Shown piece after piece: positions 7,614-17,334 of a stretch of DNA of 64,000 bases. The position numbers were made by a program, and so were the translations under genes. A model generated the notes under the pieces. It ran no database searches. It was not told the DNA's origin and saw only the letters and a list, made by a program, of their open reading frames with translations. This DNA comes from Corynebacterium ulceribovis DSM 45146 (lineage in GTDB: Bacteria > Actinomycetota > Actinomycetes > Mycobacteriales > Mycobacteriaceae). The stretch's first letter is position 1. Each line of letters opens with the position of its first letter. The stretch covers positions 155,157 through 219,156 of the forward strand of contig NZ_AQUY01000001.1 in the NCBI RefSeq assembly GCF_000372445.1. Reading direction: 5' to 3'.

Positions 7614-9590
7614 ATGGCCTCGTCAATATCTCCCTCCCCACACACCTCGCCCGGCGAACCCGGCGCGCCCACCGCCCCCACCGCAACCACAACCCCCACG
7701 ACAACCACACGTAATCCGTGGTTGCTGTTCATTCGTTCGCGCGATGGCATCATCACGGTCGCGGCCATCGCCGCAATCGCCCTGCACCTCATGTTGTGGT
7801 TCGGTTTCGGTTTTGACAGTTGGGCACGTGACTGGCCGCTCGTCGCCATCGTCATCGCTGGTGGCTTACCGCTTATGTGGGAGGTCGCTAAGTCCGCGAT
7901 TCGCACGCGCGGCGGCGCAGACACCCTCGCGGCCGTCTCAATTATCACTTCCGTCCTCCTCGGCGAGTGGCTAGTCGCCGCGATTATCGTCCTCATGCTC
8001 TCTGGCGGTGAAGCCCTCGAGGAAGCCGCATCCAAACGTGCTTCCGGCACCCTCGATGCCCTCGCCCGCCGCGCGCCGACCACCGCGCATCGTCTTCGCG
8101 GCAAGTCGATTCAGGATGGCACGGACGAGATCCCAGTCGCTGACATTGTGCCCGGCGACTTGCTCGCGGTCCTGCCGCACGAACTGTGCCCGGTCGACGG
8201 TGATGTTGTTGCTGGTCACGGCAATATGGACGAGTCTTATCTGACCGGCGAGCCATATGTTGTCTCCAAGTCGAAGGGTTCGGCGGTCATGTCCGGCGCG
8301 GTCAACGGCGACACCCCACTCACCGTCGTCGCCACCCGCCCCGCACAGGACTCCCGTTACGCCCAAATCGTCGGCGTTCTGCGCGAAGCGGAGGAAAACC
8401 GTCCGGGGATGCGTCGCATGGCCGACCGCATGGGCGCCTGGTACACCGTCATCGCGCTCACTCTCGGTGCGGCTGGCTGGATCATTTCCGGCGACCCGAT
8501 CCGTTTCCTCGCAGTCGTGGTGGTGGCCACGCCATGTCCGCTGCTCATTGGCGTGCCGGTGGCCATCATCGGTGCGATTTCCTTGGCTGCCCGCCGCGGC
8601 ATCATTGTGAAGAACCCGGGGATGCTCGAGAACGCCTCGAAAGTCCGCACAGTCATGTTCGACAAAACGGGCACGCTCACGTATGGCCGCCCCGTGATTT
8701 CGGACATCCACACGGCGCCACGCTTCACCGAAGATGAGGTCCTCGCCTACGCGGCATCCGTCGAACGTTATTCCCGTCACCCGCTCGCCGAGGCCATCCG
8801 CCGGGGTGCGAAGCAGCGTGGCCTGACCCTCCCAGACGTCACCGAGGTGTCCGAAAAGCCAGGCCAGGGCCTTACCGGCGTCGTCGGCGGGAAACATGTC
8901 CGCATCACGAACCGCGCCACGGCCTACGACGTCGACGCCGCCAGCCGCGACCTCATCCCCGACACCCCTTCCGGGATGGAGTCCATTGTGCTTATTGACG
9001 ATCACTACGCGGCGATGATTCGGCTGCGCGATGAGCCTCGTGCTTCGGCAGCGGATTTCATTGCGCATTTGCCGAAGCAGCATGAGGCCGACAAGCTCAT
9101 GATTATTTCGGGGGACCGGGAATCTGAGGTGCGGTACCTGGCCGAGAAAGTCGGGATTGAGGAGGTCCACGCCGGGGTCAGTCCAGAAGGTAAGCTTGCT
9201 ATCGTCAAAAAGCACAATCAACGTGGCCCAACCATGTTCCTGGGGGATGGCATCAATGATGCGCCGGCGATGGCGGTGGCGACGGTCGGTGTGGCGATGG
9301 GGGCCGATTCGGATGTGACGTCGGAGGCGGCGGATGCGGTGATTCTGGATTCGTCGCTGGAGCGGCTGGATGATTTGTTGCACATTGGTGCGCGGATGCG
9401 TCGGATTGCGTTGCAGTCGGTGATTGGCGGGATGGCGCTGAGCATTATTGGCATGGTGCTGGCGGTGTTTGGGCTGCTCACGCCGTTGATGGGGGCTGTC
9501 GCGCAGGAGATTATTGACGTATTGGCGGTGCTCAATGCGGCTCGGGTGGCGGTCGAGCCGAGCAAGCTCAGTGACTTCGATGAGGAGTGA
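7614..9590 (+). CDS. Heavy-metal translocating P-type ATPase (P1B-like), metal unknown
   Basis: 658 residues from the ATG at 7614; an in-frame TTG at 7575 would add 13 residues. A disordered Ser/Pro/Thr N-terminus replaces any heavy-metal-binding (HMA) domain. Hydrophobic helices follow, then an actuator TGE loop, the transmembrane metal site T306-P-C-P, the phosphorylated DKTG (D350), the P1B-specific H389-P390 and hinge GDGINDAP (544-551). The last helix reads AQEIIDVLAVLNAARV. TPCP replaces the CPC of Cu/Zn/Cd pumps and QEIID replaces the HEGGT of cobalt-type pumps, so the metal is not assignable. It sits alone between rplA and the L10 leader. Confidence 0.93.
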   Translation: MASSISPSPHTSPGEPGAPTAPTATTTPTTTTRNPWLLFIRSRDGIITVAAIAAIALHLMLWFGFGFDSWARDWPLVAIVIAGGLPLMWEVAKSAIRTRGGADTLAAVSIITSVLLGEWLVAAIIVLMLSGGEALEEAASKRASGTLDALARRAPTTAHRLRGKSIQDGTDEIPVADIVPGDLLAVLPHELCPVDGDVVAGHGNMDESYLTGEPYVVSKSKGSAVMSGAVNGDTPLTVVATRPAQDSRYAQIVGVLREAEENRPGMRRMADRMGAWYTVIALTLGAAGWIISGDPIRFLAVVVVATPCPLLIGVPVAIIGAISLAARRGIIVKNPGMLENASKVRTVMFDKTGTLTYGRPVISDIHTAPRFTEDEVLAYAASVERYSRHPLAEAIRRGAKQRGLTLPDVTEVSEKPGQGLTGVVGGKHVRITNRATAYDVDAASRDLIPDTPSGMESIVLIDDHYAAMIRLRDEPRASAADFIAHLPKQHEADKLMIISGDRESEVRYLAEKVGIEEVHAGVSPEGKLAIVKKHNQRGPTMFLGDGINDAPAMAVATVGVAMGADSDVTSEAADAVILDSSLERLDDLLHIGARMRRIALQSVIGGMALSIIGMVLAVFGLLTPLMGAVAQEIIDVLAVLNAARVAVEPSKLSDFDEE

Positions 9591-9743
9591 GCGGCGGGGC
9601 AGGCGCATGTGGGCGGCGAGGCGAGGCGCATGTGCGGGGCGGGCGCGTGGGCACTGGCGTGCCAAGGGCCACATTGACCTGCGGATTTGGTTCGATGATG
9701 GGGTGAGTGTAACGTCCTTAGTCGAAGTTTGATTCTCAAGTTT
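9591..9743 (+). other. Gene-free stretch before the L10 leader
   Basis: A G-rich stretch directly after the ATPase stop, followed by the likely rplJ promoter area (GGTGAGTGTAACG). No credible gene is present. Confidence 0.5.
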
Positions 9744-9830
9744 CACCGAAGACCGTCGGTTTCTGGTTTCGACCAGATGAAAGTCCTACTCGCTAGGCGA
9801 CCCACGCAGGAGAGACGAGACGCGACCAGC
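9744..9830 (+). ncRNA. Ribosomal protein L10 leader (autoregulatory mRNA structure)
   Basis: The segment starts CCGAAGACCGTCGGT and continues through GACCAGATGAAAGTCC to CCCACGCAGGAGAGACG. This resembles the actinobacterial L10 leader, where L10(L12)4 binds the mRNA and controls rplJL. Recognition is from memory of the motif and position; the boundaries are approximate. Confidence 0.7.
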
Positions 9831-9863
9831 TCCGACCGCACATGTGGTTCGTTGAGCTTCGAG

Positions 9864-9893
9864 CGCCCCGTGTTTTCTGCACGGGGCGTTTTT
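9864..9893 (+). terminator. Attenuator/terminator in rplJ leader
   Basis: CGCCCCGTG-TTTTCTG-CACGGGGCG followed by TTTTT, 62 bp before the rplJ start. It is a plausible attenuator for the leader above. Confidence 0.85.
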
Positions 9894-9954
9894 GCGTGTG
9901 GGGGTTCGTAACCGACTACCACCGTCAAAGACATCAATGAAAGGAGGCGAGAGT

Positions 9955-10470
9955 ATGGCAACCGAAGCAAAGGTAGAAATCATTGCCGAGCTGAAGGAAA
10001 AGTTCGCTGAGTCCAGCACTGCACTGCTCACCGAGTACCGTGGCCTGACCGTTACGGAAATCACCGAGCTGCGTCGTTCTCTGGGAGCTGACACCAGCTA
10101 CTCCGTCGCCAAGAACACCCTGATTAAGCGAGCTGCTGCTGAGTCGGGCGTCGAGGGTCTTGACGATCTGCTGACCGGCCCAACCGCTGTGGCTTTCGTC
10201 CGTGGCGAAGCTGTTGACGCTGCTAAGGCTCTGAAGAAGTTTGCTGACGAGCACAAGGCACTTGTCGTCAAGGGCGGCTACATGGACGGCGCGTTCATCG
10301 ACGCTGACCAGGTTAAGGCCTTGGCCGAAATGGACAACCGCGAAACCACTCTGGCAAAGCTGGCTGGTGCCTTCAAGGGTTCCCTGTCTGGCGCTGCTGG
10401 TCTGTTCGCTGCTCCGGCCTCTCAGGTCGCACGTCTCTCTGCTGCTCTGCAGGAGAAGAAAGACGCTTAA
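9955..10470 (+). CDS. rplJ: 50S ribosomal protein L10
   Basis: 171 residues. The ATG at 9955 has an ideal AAGGAGG nine bases upstream, so the longer frame from 9892 is rejected; that extension would also lie in the leader terminator. Conserved features include [19 protein letters not shown] and [12 protein letters not shown] near residues 22-60. The alpha-helical C-terminus anchors L7/L12 dimers. L10 forms the stalk base with L11 on 23S rRNA. Cotranscribed with rplL 79 bp downstream. Confidence 0.98.
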   Translation: MATEAKVEIIAELKEKFAESSTALLTEYRGLTVTEITELRRSLGADTSYSVAKNTLIKRAAAESGVEGLDDLLTGPTAVAFVRGEAVDAAKALKKFADEHKALVVKGGYMDGAFIDADQVKALAEMDNRETTLAKLAGAFKGSLSGAAGLFAAPASQVARLSAALQEKKDA

Positions 10471-10549
10471 GGCGCCTTTCGCTTAACACCACTTACACCA
10501 AAAACTTTCGCGGGCCCGCGGGCTCGCACCACATTGAGAGGATGCCAAC

Positions 10550-10936
10550 ATGGCTAAGCTTTCCACCGAAGAGCTGCTCGAAGTTTTCAAGGAAATGACC
10601 CTGATCGAGCTGTCCGAATTCACCAAGGCTTTTGAAGAGACCTTCGAAGTTACCGCTGCTGCTCCAGTTGCAGTTGCTGCTGCAGGCGCTGCTGGCGGCG
10701 AAGCTGCTGCTGCTGAAGAGAAGGACGAGTTCGACGTCGTTCTGGAAGACGCAGGCGCTAAGAAGATCGGCGTTATTAAGGTTGTCCGCGAAATCGTTTC
10801 CGGCCTGGGCCTGAAGGAAGCTAAGGAGCTCGTTGAAGCTGCTCCTAAGGCACTGCTGGAAGGCGCTTCCAAGGAAGACGCTGAAGCTGCTAAGGAAAAG
10901 CTGGAAGCTGCTGGCGCAAAGGTCTCCCTCAAGTAA
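10550..10936 (+). CDS. rplL: 50S ribosomal protein L7/L12
   Basis: 128 residues, in the usual size range. The N-terminal dimerisation helices ([20 protein letters not shown]) are joined by an alanine-rich hinge (residues about 38-60) to the globular C-terminal domain with [20 protein letters not shown]. The C-terminal domain recruits translation GTPases. The codon choice (GCT, AAG, CTG, CCA) is that of a very highly expressed gene. Confidence 0.98.
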   Translation: MAKLSTEELLEVFKEMTLIELSEFTKAFEETFEVTAAAPVAVAAAGAAGGEAAAAEEKDEFDVVLEDAGAKKIGVIKVVREIVSGLGLKEAKELVEAAPKALLEGASKEDAEAAKEKLEAAGAKVSLK

Positions 10937-11007
10937 TTGCGCGCCCGCGTGGTTGCGGTCCGGAAGGGCCGTGGCCGTTGGGCGACAATTTGAGGCTGTA
11001 TCCCGCC

Positions 11008-11018
11008 GCTTGTTGACG
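11008..11018 (+). repeat. GCTTRTTGACG dispersed motif (G form)
   Basis: GCTTGTTGACGGTTATTT, between rplL and its terminator. Confidence 0.65.
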
Positions 11019-11090
11019 GTTATTTCCCCGTCGCTTGTGGCGCAGTCGCTGGCCGAGGTTCCGTTTGGAATCGAGAATCCGCAGCTTTCG

Positions 11091-11137
11091 AAAAACCACC
11101 TGGTTGGTCAGTTCCCACTGACCCCAGGTGGTTTTTT
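11091..11137 (+). terminator. Rho-independent terminator of rplJ-rplL
   Basis: AAAAACCACCTGG and CCAGGTGGTTTTTT enclose an inner GGTCAG/CTGACC stem. Confidence 0.92.
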
Positions 11138-11148
11138 CATGTGTGGGT

Positions 11149-11217
11149 GTCACTTTCGCGCTGCCAAGACTCTTTAATTTCTCCGAGTGGCCTCGTGTTG
11201 GCTGTGCGAAAGTGATC
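11149..11217 (+). repeat. 69-bp palindromic element P7 (degenerate)
   Basis: One base differs in each arm (TTTCGCGCTGCCA and TTGGCTGTGCGAAAG), at positions that do not compensate, so this copy is decaying. Confidence 0.85.
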
Positions 11218-11302
11218 TGCGGCCTTTGGGCGGGGTGTTCGAGGGGGCTTGGCGTTCTTATCAGCGGTTTTGGCCTGTGAAAGCAGTGGTTTTCGTCTTG
11301 TT

Positions 11303-11371
11303 GTCACTTTCGCACTGCCACCCGGATGGGTTTCGGCAAAAGCTGTGATTGTTGGCAGTGCGAAAGTGATC
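11303..11371 (+). repeat. 69-bp palindromic element P8
   Basis: Perfect arms, starting 154 bp after the start of P7. Confidence 0.9.
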
Positions 11372-11541
11372 TTGGATGCTCGAGCAGGAAGTTCGAGACT
11401 GCTTAGGCTGAGAACTCGAAGGGCTTTGCCACGGTAGGGCGTGGTTGGTCAGGCGAATTAGCGTTCTGAAAGCCGTACGCCCGCTAAAGGGAAGCAGGGC
11501 AGCGGGGGCATAACGTCAATGCAGCTCCTGACGTCCCACCT

Positions 11542-11622
11542 AAAAAGGCCGGCCGCGTTCGCGGCCGTCAGTAAGGCTTTTTGCAAGACGGGCAGCGTCC
11601 TGCCGGGAACTCCACGGGAACC
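11542..11622 (+). repeat. 80-bp GC-rich element, copy C (minus-strand terminator of the DUF1707 gene)
   Basis: Starts AAAAAGGCCGGCCGCGTTCG and ends ACTCCACGGGAACC. Read on the minus strand it is GGCCGC-GAAC-GCGGCC, GGCC, TTTTT, placed 20 bp beyond the DUF1707 stop, and would serve as its terminator. Confidence 0.8.
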
Positions 11623-11641
11623 GCAGACCCCCGAAGCCCGC

Positions 11642-12223
11642 TTACCCCTCAAGCTCTTTGCGACGCTCCACCGCCAACTTGAGACGCTTCCGCCGCTCCT
11701 TTTGCTCGGCCTTTTCCAGTTCATCGAAAGCCTCTTCGTCATCGTCATCAAGCCCGGTGACCAACCGAATGCCCACGGAAAGGGCGCCGGCAACGGGCAG
11801 CGCAACCCAAAACATGCTGGTCGCGTCGGCAAACATGAGCACGAAGAAGGTAATGAATGCGAGGGTCCACACGACAGAGTCGACGGTCTTGACGACTTTG
11901 CCTTTGCGGCGCAGCTGTTCCAAGTCGGCTTGCATGGCGAGTTCCGATGGCGAAGCGCCCGCACCGCCGAGGTAGGAGCCGGAACCAGGGGAGTCGGTAG
12001 GCCCAGCAGCCGCTTCCGTCGTCGGCGTTCCGCCAGGCAGGTCGGCAAAGAGTGGCTCGAGGTCCGCGAAAGTGGTTGCAGTTGCGGCGTGGGCGGTGCG
12101 CTCTTCGAACTCGTCAATATCCAACCGGCCCTCAGCGAAGTGCATGCCGAGCACCTCAATCGCACGGTTTCGGTCCGAATTGCCGAGCCGAATCCCGCGA
12201 TATTCTGCGCCACTGTTATCCAT
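11642..12223 (-). CDS. DUF1707 (SHOCT-like) membrane protein
   Basis: 193 residues. The N-terminal DUF1707 domain spans about residues 9-65, with RNRAIEVLGMHFAEGRLDID and DEFEERTAHA, the classic pattern of this family. A Pro/Gly-rich linker follows, then a charged helix and two hydrophobic helices (VVWTLAFITFFVLMFADA and MFWVALPVAGALSVGIRLVTG). The C-terminus is a highly charged Lys/Arg/Glu helix. DUF1707 proteins are common in actinobacteria with no established biochemical role. The gene is divergent from the DUF3068 gene across 99 bp. Confidence 0.85.
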   Translation of the reverse strand: MDNSGAEYRGIRLGNSDRNRAIEVLGMHFAEGRLDIDEFEERTAHAATATTFADLEPLFADLPGGTPTTEAAAGPTDSPGSGSYLGGAGASPSELAMQADLEQLRRKGKVVKTVDSVVWTLAFITFFVLMFADATSMFWVALPVAGALSVGIRLVTGLDDDDEEAFDELEKAEQKERRKRLKLAVERRKELEG

Positions 12224-12322
12224 GTTCCCGACAGTATCAACGCCCGAATCGCAGCGCCGTAAACAGCCCCAACTTCCACATAAAAATGCAATATCTTGCT
12301 GGCTGCTGGGTATGGTTAAGGC

Positions 12323-13303
12323 ATGCTACCTCGTTCTCGTGTCGTGTCCGTGTTGCTCATCATGCTGGGCTGTGTTCTCCTCGCCGCAGGATTTTTCGCG
12401 CCGCGGTTTATCCCCACCGATGGCCGGATGCCGTTGAACATTCCAACCACCACACTTTCGCTTTATGACGAGAACGCCGAGTCGACTCCATTGGTTGGGG
12501 AGCACAAGGAAACTATTAAGCAGCCGGTGAAAAAGCAGTTCCACGCTCAGGTGGTGCCGCCGCATGATGACAAGATGGTGACGCTCCGAGTCGGTACCAC
12601 CACCGGTCGCACCAGCGAGAACGGTGACGGCTCCGCCGAAGATGAGATTAAGGACTTGATTACCGCACGCGTCTGGTTGGTGCCCATCGACCGAGTGACT
12701 GCGCAGGCTACCGGGCCAGCGCGCGTGACGGACCAGCTCGCGGGGGACCCTGCCGAGGTAGACATGGAGGGCCAGTGGATTAAGTTCCCGGTGGGCACGG
12801 AAAAGCAGGACTACCAGGTGTTCGACGATGTGATTCGGCGGGCGGAAACTGCGCGTTTCGTTGAAGAAACTGAGATTGCTGGCACGAAGGTGTACCGCTT
12901 CCAGCAGGTCATTGACAAGGTGAATGTGGCGCAGGCTTACCCGAACCAAGTCTTCAAGCGCACGGCTAAGCACAACGGCAAGGATGAACGTCAGTTCCTT
13001 TTCCACACAGTCACCCGCGATTGGTATGTCGAACCGCGTACCGGTTTGGTTGCCAGTGTGCACGAGGATCTGCATGAGTACTGGGGTAATGAACAGGGCG
13101 ACGAACGCGGCATACTGTTGCGCTTCAATGGTCAAGTATCGGATGAAGACAGTCGAAAGATTCTCGATGCGGCCGCCAAAGTGAAGGATCCTAAAATTGT
13201 CCGCATTTCGAGTATTGTTTTGCTGACGTTGGGTGCTATTCTGGCCCTCATCGGCCTCATTGGTGCGTTCCGGCCGGGACGTAAGCAGGCTACAACGGCC
13301 TAA
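12323..13303 (+). CDS. DUF3068 / PorA-family membrane protein
   Basis: 326 residues. An N-terminal hydrophobic helix (VVSVLLIMLGCVLLAAGFFA, residues about 7-26) precedes a large, presumably extracytoplasmic domain, and a second helix (SIVLLTLGAILALIGLIGAF) lies near the C-terminus. This two-helix layout with YQVFDDVIRRAETARFVEE and DWYVEPRTGLVASVHEDLHE fits the DUF3068 family of mycolata. In corynebacteria this family sits just upstream of rpoB, as here. Its function is not established; the PorA name comes from similarity to a Mycobacterium channel-associated protein. Confidence 0.85.
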   Translation: MLPRSRVVSVLLIMLGCVLLAAGFFAPRFIPTDGRMPLNIPTTTLSLYDENAESTPLVGEHKETIKQPVKKQFHAQVVPPHDDKMVTLRVGTTTGRTSENGDGSAEDEIKDLITARVWLVPIDRVTAQATGPARVTDQLAGDPAEVDMEGQWIKFPVGTEKQDYQVFDDVIRRAETARFVEETEIAGTKVYRFQQVIDKVNVAQAYPNQVFKRTAKHNGKDERQFLFHTVTRDWYVEPRTGLVASVHEDLHEYWGNEQGDERGILLRFNGQVSDEDSRKILDAAAKVKDPKIVRISSIVLLTLGAILALIGLIGAFRPGRKQATTA

Positions 13304-13703
13304 GGCTGCACCAGCTGGCGTGCCGAGCGGGCGAATGTGAGCGCCACGCCGACCGGACGTCACGCCAACGCCAGACCAACTTGAAAACAGTAGCCCCACC
13401 GACTAGACAACCGCGCTAATCGGGTATAGGCTATATCGTTGCGCTGGAATCTGGTGTATATACGCATCTACAGACCTTGACAATCGGGGGAATTATTTCT
13501 TGCAGTAGCTTCGGCTACAAGCGAAAATAACCGACTTGACAAGGTCCTTTAGGGCTACCTAAGGGCTGTAGGGTAGCGGGCTGACGAAGTTTGTTAGCCA
13601 GCTAGTCGCATATGTGCACCAACACGATTCCGAGCAGGTAAAACGCTCACAAATACCCACGCGGTAGATTGGTGCCAGGCATCGGCACTGATCCCCGCAT
13701 GAG
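13304..13703 (+). promoter_or_regulatory. rpoB leader and promoter region
   Basis: 400 bp without a gene. Possible -10 boxes lie in GGTATAGGCTATATCG (about 13420), and TTGACA-like hexamers occur near 13477 and 13535. A UUCG tetraloop hairpin GTAGC-TTCG-GCTAC lies at 13505-13518, and an inverted repeat CCTTTAGGGCTACCTAAGGG at 13546-13565. A structured RNA polymerase leader is plausible but unproven. Confidence 0.5.
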
Positions 13704-16700
13704 GTGCTGGAAGGACGCATCTTGGCAGTCTCCCGCCCAACTACGACAGTGGCAGGTATCCCCGGGGCTTCAAAGCGGTACTCGTTCGCAAAAATTAGCG
13801 AACCGATCCCAGTTCCCGGACTTCTTGATCTGCAGCTCGAGTCATTCTCGTGGCTTATTGGCACGCCAGAATGGCGCGCAAAACGACAGCAGGAACTTGG
13901 AGAGGGGGTCAAGGTAACAAGTGGCCTCGAAGACATTCTTGCGGAACTGTCCCCAATTGAGGACTACTCCGAGAAGATGTCGCTGACCCTGTCCGAACCA
14001 CGCTTCGATGAAGTCAAGAACTCCATCGACGAGTGCAAAGACAAGGACATCAACTACTCGGCGCCGCTGTACGTGACCGCTGAGTTCATTAACCGCGAAA
14101 CCGGTGAAATTAAGTCCCAGACCGTCTTCATTGGCGACTTCCCAATGATGACCGACCGCGGCACCTTCATTGTTAACGGCACCGAGCGTGTCGTTGTTTC
14201 GCAGTTGGTCCGTTCCCCAGGTGTCTACTTTGACGCAACCCTGGACAAGTCTTCCGAACGTACCCTGCACTCGGTGAAGATCATCCCTTCCCGTGGTGCA
14301 TGGCTTGAGTTCGACGTCGATAAGCGCGACACCGTTGGTGTCCGTATCGACCGTAAGCGCCGTCAGCCGGTTACCGTCCTGCTGAAGGCTCTTGGTTGGA
14401 CCACCGAAGAGATCGTGGAACGTTTTGGTTTCTCCGAAATCATGATGTCCACTCTGGAAAACGACGGTGTTGAAAACACCGACGCCGCACTGCTGGAGAT
14501 CTACCGCAAGCAGCGTCCAGGCGAGCAGCCAACCCGTGAGTCCGCGACCGCGCTGCTGGAGAACAGCTTCTTCAAGGCGAAGCGCTACGACTTGGCGAAG
14601 GTCGGCCGTTACAAGGTCAACCGTAAGCTGGGCCTCGGCGGCGACGCTGAAGGCGAAATGGTGCTGTCCGAAGAGGACATTGCTACCACCATCGAATACT
14701 TGGTGCGCCTGCACACCGGCGAACGTAAGATGACCTCCCCACTGGGCATTGAGGTGCCTATTGAGGTTGACGACATTGACCACTTCGGTAACCGTCGTCT
14801 GCGTACCGTCGGCGAGCTGATTCAGAACCAGGTTCGTGTCGGCCTGTCCCGTATGGAACGTGTCGTGCGTGAGCGCATGACCACCAATGATGCCGAGTCC
14901 ATCCAGCCGACCACTCTGATTAACGTGCGTCCGGTTTCTGCCGCCATCCGCGAGTTCTTCGGTACCTCGCAGCTGTCGCAGTTCATGGACCAGAACAACT
15001 CCCTGTCCGGTCTGACCCACAAGCGCCGTCTGTCCGCGCTGGGCCCAGGTGGTCTGTCACGTGAGCGTGCCGGCCTGGAAGTCCGAGACGTCCACCCTTC
15101 GCACTACGGCCGTATGTGCCCAATTGAGACCCCAGAAGGCCCGAACATTGGTCTGATTGGTTCCCTGGCGACCTACGCCCGCGTGAACCCATTCGGTTTC
15201 ATTGAGACCCCATACCGCAAGGTTGTCGACGGCCAGGTCACCGATGAAATCGCGTACCTGACCGCTGATGAAGAGGACCGCTACGTCGTTGTTCAGGCGA
15301 ACGCTGAGCTGGATGAGAACGGCCGCTTCGTCGAGGAGAACCTGGCTGTGCGTATGCGCGGTGGCGACGTTGAAGTTGTCCCGGCTACTTCCATTGACTA
15401 CATGGACGTGTCCCCACGTCAGATGGTCTCTGTGGCTACGGCCATGATTCCATTCCTGGAGCACAATGACGCGAACCGTGCCTTGATGGGTGCGAACATG
15501 CAGCGTCAGGCTGTGCCACTGCTGCGTTCGGAAGCTCCGCTGGTTGGTACCGGCATGGAGCTACGTGCTGCGCATGACGCCGGTGATGTCATCTTGGCTC
15601 GCCGCGCTGGCGTGGTGGAGACCGTGTGCGCCGATTACGTCACCGTGATGGCCGACGATGGTTCCCGCGACACCTACATGCTGCGTAAGTTCGAGCGCAC
15701 CAACCAGGGCACCTGCTACAACCAGGTTCCGCTTGTTGACGCAGGTCAGCGTGTGGAGTTTAACCAGGCTCTTGCGGATGGTCCGGCAACTGACAATGGT
15801 GAAATGGCCCTTGGTCGTAACCTGATCGTGGCGTACATGCCATGGGAAGGCCACAACTATGAGGACGCCATCATCCTGAACCAGCGTGTGGTTGAGGAAG
15901 ATACTCTGACCTCGATCCACATCGAGGAGTACGAGATCGATGCTCGCGACACCAAGCTGGGTCCAGAGGAAATCACCCGCGACATCCCGAACGTGTCTGA
16001 GGAAGTCCTGAAGGACCTCGACGAGCGCGGCATTGTCCGCATCGGTGCTGATGTCCGCGATGGCGACATTTTGGTCGGTAAGGTCACCCCGAAGGGTGAA
16101 ACTGAGCTGACCCCAGAAGAGCGTCTGCTGCGCGCTATCTTCGGTGAGAAGGCTCGCGAAGTCCGTGACACCTCCATGAAGGTGCCACACGGTGAGTCCG
16201 GCAAGGTCATCGGCGTGCGCGTGTTCTCTCGCGACGACGAAGATGACTTGGCCGCTGGTGTCAACGAAATGATTCGTGTCTACGTTGCTCAGAAGCGCAA
16301 GATCCAGGACGGCGATAAGCTCGCTGGCCGCCACGGCAACAAGGGTGTTGTCGGTAAGATCCTGCCGCAGGAAGACATGCCATTCCTCCCAGATGGCACC
16401 CCAGTCGACGTCATCTTGAACACCCACGGTGTGCCTCGTCGTATGAACATTGGTCAGGTGCTGGAAGTGCACCTCGGCTGGTTGGCAAAGACCGGCTGGA
16501 CCATTGAAGGCAGCCCAGATTGGGCCAAGAAACTGCCACAGGAGCTTTATGACGTTCCGGCGGACTCTTTGGTTTCCACTCCGGTCTTCGACTCGGCTTC
16601 CAATGCTGAGCTGAACGGTTTGCTTGCGTCAACACGCCCAAACCGTGACGGCGAAGTAATGGTCGACGGTGAAGGTAAAGCGCAACTCTTTGATGGCCGT

Positions 16701-17192
16701 TCGGGTGAACCATTCCCGTACCCAGTTTCCGTTGGCGTTATTTACCTGCTGAAACTGCACCACCTGGTCGATGAGAAGATTCACGCACGTTCCACTGGTC
16801 CATACTCCATGATTACCCAGCAGCCACTGGGTGGTAAGGCACAGTTCGGTGGCCAGCGCTTCGGTGAAATGGAAGTGTGGGCAATGCAGGCATACGGCGC
16901 TGCTTACACCCTCCAGGAACTGCTGACCATCAAGTCGGACGACGTGGTTGGTCGTGTGAAGGTCTACGAAGCAATTGTTAAGGGCGAAAACATCCCAGAC
17001 CCAGGTATCCCTGAGTCCTTCAAGGTGTTGCTCAAGGAATTGCAGTCGCTATGCCTCAACGTTGAAGTTCTGGGTGCTGACGGCACTCCGATGGAACTGT
17101 CCACCTCCGACGATGATGAGCTCGATAACGCCACTGCGGCGCTGGGCATCAACCTGTCGCGGGATGAACGTTCCGACGTTGACACCGCATAG
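13704..17192 (+). CDS. rpoB: DNA-directed RNA polymerase subunit beta
   Basis: 1162 residues. The GTG at 13704 gives the N-terminus [11 protein letters not shown], closely matching my memory of the C. glutamicum subunit. The TTG at 13722, with GGAAGGA upstream, would be six codons shorter and cannot be excluded. The rifampicin pocket spans 420-450 ([13 protein letters not shown] and [13 protein letters not shown]) and carries the susceptible residues D429, H439 and S444 (E. coli 516, 526, 531). [18 protein letters not shown] is the conserved active-site segment. It is followed by rpoC after 142 bp. Confidence 0.99.
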   Translation: MLEGRILAVSRPTTTVAGIPGASKRYSFAKISEPIPVPGLLDLQLESFSWLIGTPEWRAKRQQELGEGVKVTSGLEDILAELSPIEDYSEKMSLTLSEPRFDEVKNSIDECKDKDINYSAPLYVTAEFINRETGEIKSQTVFIGDFPMMTDRGTFIVNGTERVVVSQLVRSPGVYFDATLDKSSERTLHSVKIIPSRGAWLEFDVDKRDTVGVRIDRKRRQPVTVLLKALGWTTEEIVERFGFSEIMMSTLENDGVENTDAALLEIYRKQRPGEQPTRESATALLENSFFKAKRYDLAKVGRYKVNRKLGLGGDAEGEMVLSEEDIATTIEYLVRLHTGERKMTSPLGIEVPIEVDDIDHFGNRRLRTVGELIQNQVRVGLSRMERVVRERMTTNDAESIQPTTLINVRPVSAAIREFFGTSQLSQFMDQNNSLSGLTHKRRLSALGPGGLSRERAGLEVRDVHPSHYGRMCPIETPEGPNIGLIGSLATYARVNPFGFIETPYRKVVDGQVTDEIAYLTADEEDRYVVVQANAELDENGRFVEENLAVRMRGGDVEVVPATSIDYMDVSPRQMVSVATAMIPFLEHNDANRALMGANMQRQAVPLLRSEAPLVGTGMELRAAHDAGDVILARRAGVVETVCADYVTVMADDGSRDTYMLRKFERTNQGTCYNQVPLVDAGQRVEFNQALADGPATDNGEMALGRNLIVAYMPWEGHNYEDAIILNQRVVEEDTLTSIHIEEYEIDARDTKLGPEEITRDIPNVSEEVLKDLDERGIVRIGADVRDGDILVGKVTPKGETELTPEERLLRAIFGEKAREVRDTSMKVPHGESGKVIGVRVFSRDDEDDLAAGVNEMIRVYVAQKRKIQDGDKLAGRHGNKGVVGKILPQEDMPFLPDGTPVDVILNTHGVPRRMNIGQVLEVHLGWLAKTGWTIEGSPDWAKKLPQELYDVPADSLVSTPVFDSASNAELNGLLASTRPNRDGEVMVDGEGKAQLFDGRSGEPFPYPVSVGVIYLLKLHHLVDEKIHARSTGPYSMITQQPLGGKAQFGGQRFGEMEVWAMQAYGAAYTLQELLTIKSDDVVGRVKVYEAIVKGENIPDPGIPESFKVLLKELQSLCLNVEVLGADGTPMELSTSDDDELDNATAALGINLSRDERSDVDTA

Positions 17193-17222
17193 GGTCTACC
17201 TGTCCCCACAGTCATAACTGGT

Positions 17223-17246
17223 GGCGGCCGCACAATTGTGGCCGCC
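17223..17246 (+). other. Near-perfect palindrome between rpoB and rpoC
   Basis: GGCGGCC-GCACAATTGT-GGCCGCC can form a strong hairpin but lacks a T-tract. It may be an RNA processing or pausing site rather than a terminator. Confidence 0.5.
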
Positions 17247-17334
17247 GCGGGCTGGAAACAGTCCACTTATAGATCTAGATATTTAGAACTTCTACGCACT
17301 GACATCCCTCTTTAACGAGGGGAAAGGGAACAAG

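Larger units (their letters stand above)
10937..11641. other. Gene-free region after rplL with terminator and composite repeat
   Basis: The 700 bp between rplL and the DUF1707 gene contain a terminator, an 11-mer, palindromes P7 and P8 and the third 80-bp element. I see no gene. Confidence 0.75.

Noticed and set aside
7971..9746. 591-codon minus-strand open frame
   Set aside because: Antisense shadow of the P-type ATPase; low-complexity Arg/His-rich product and no start signal.
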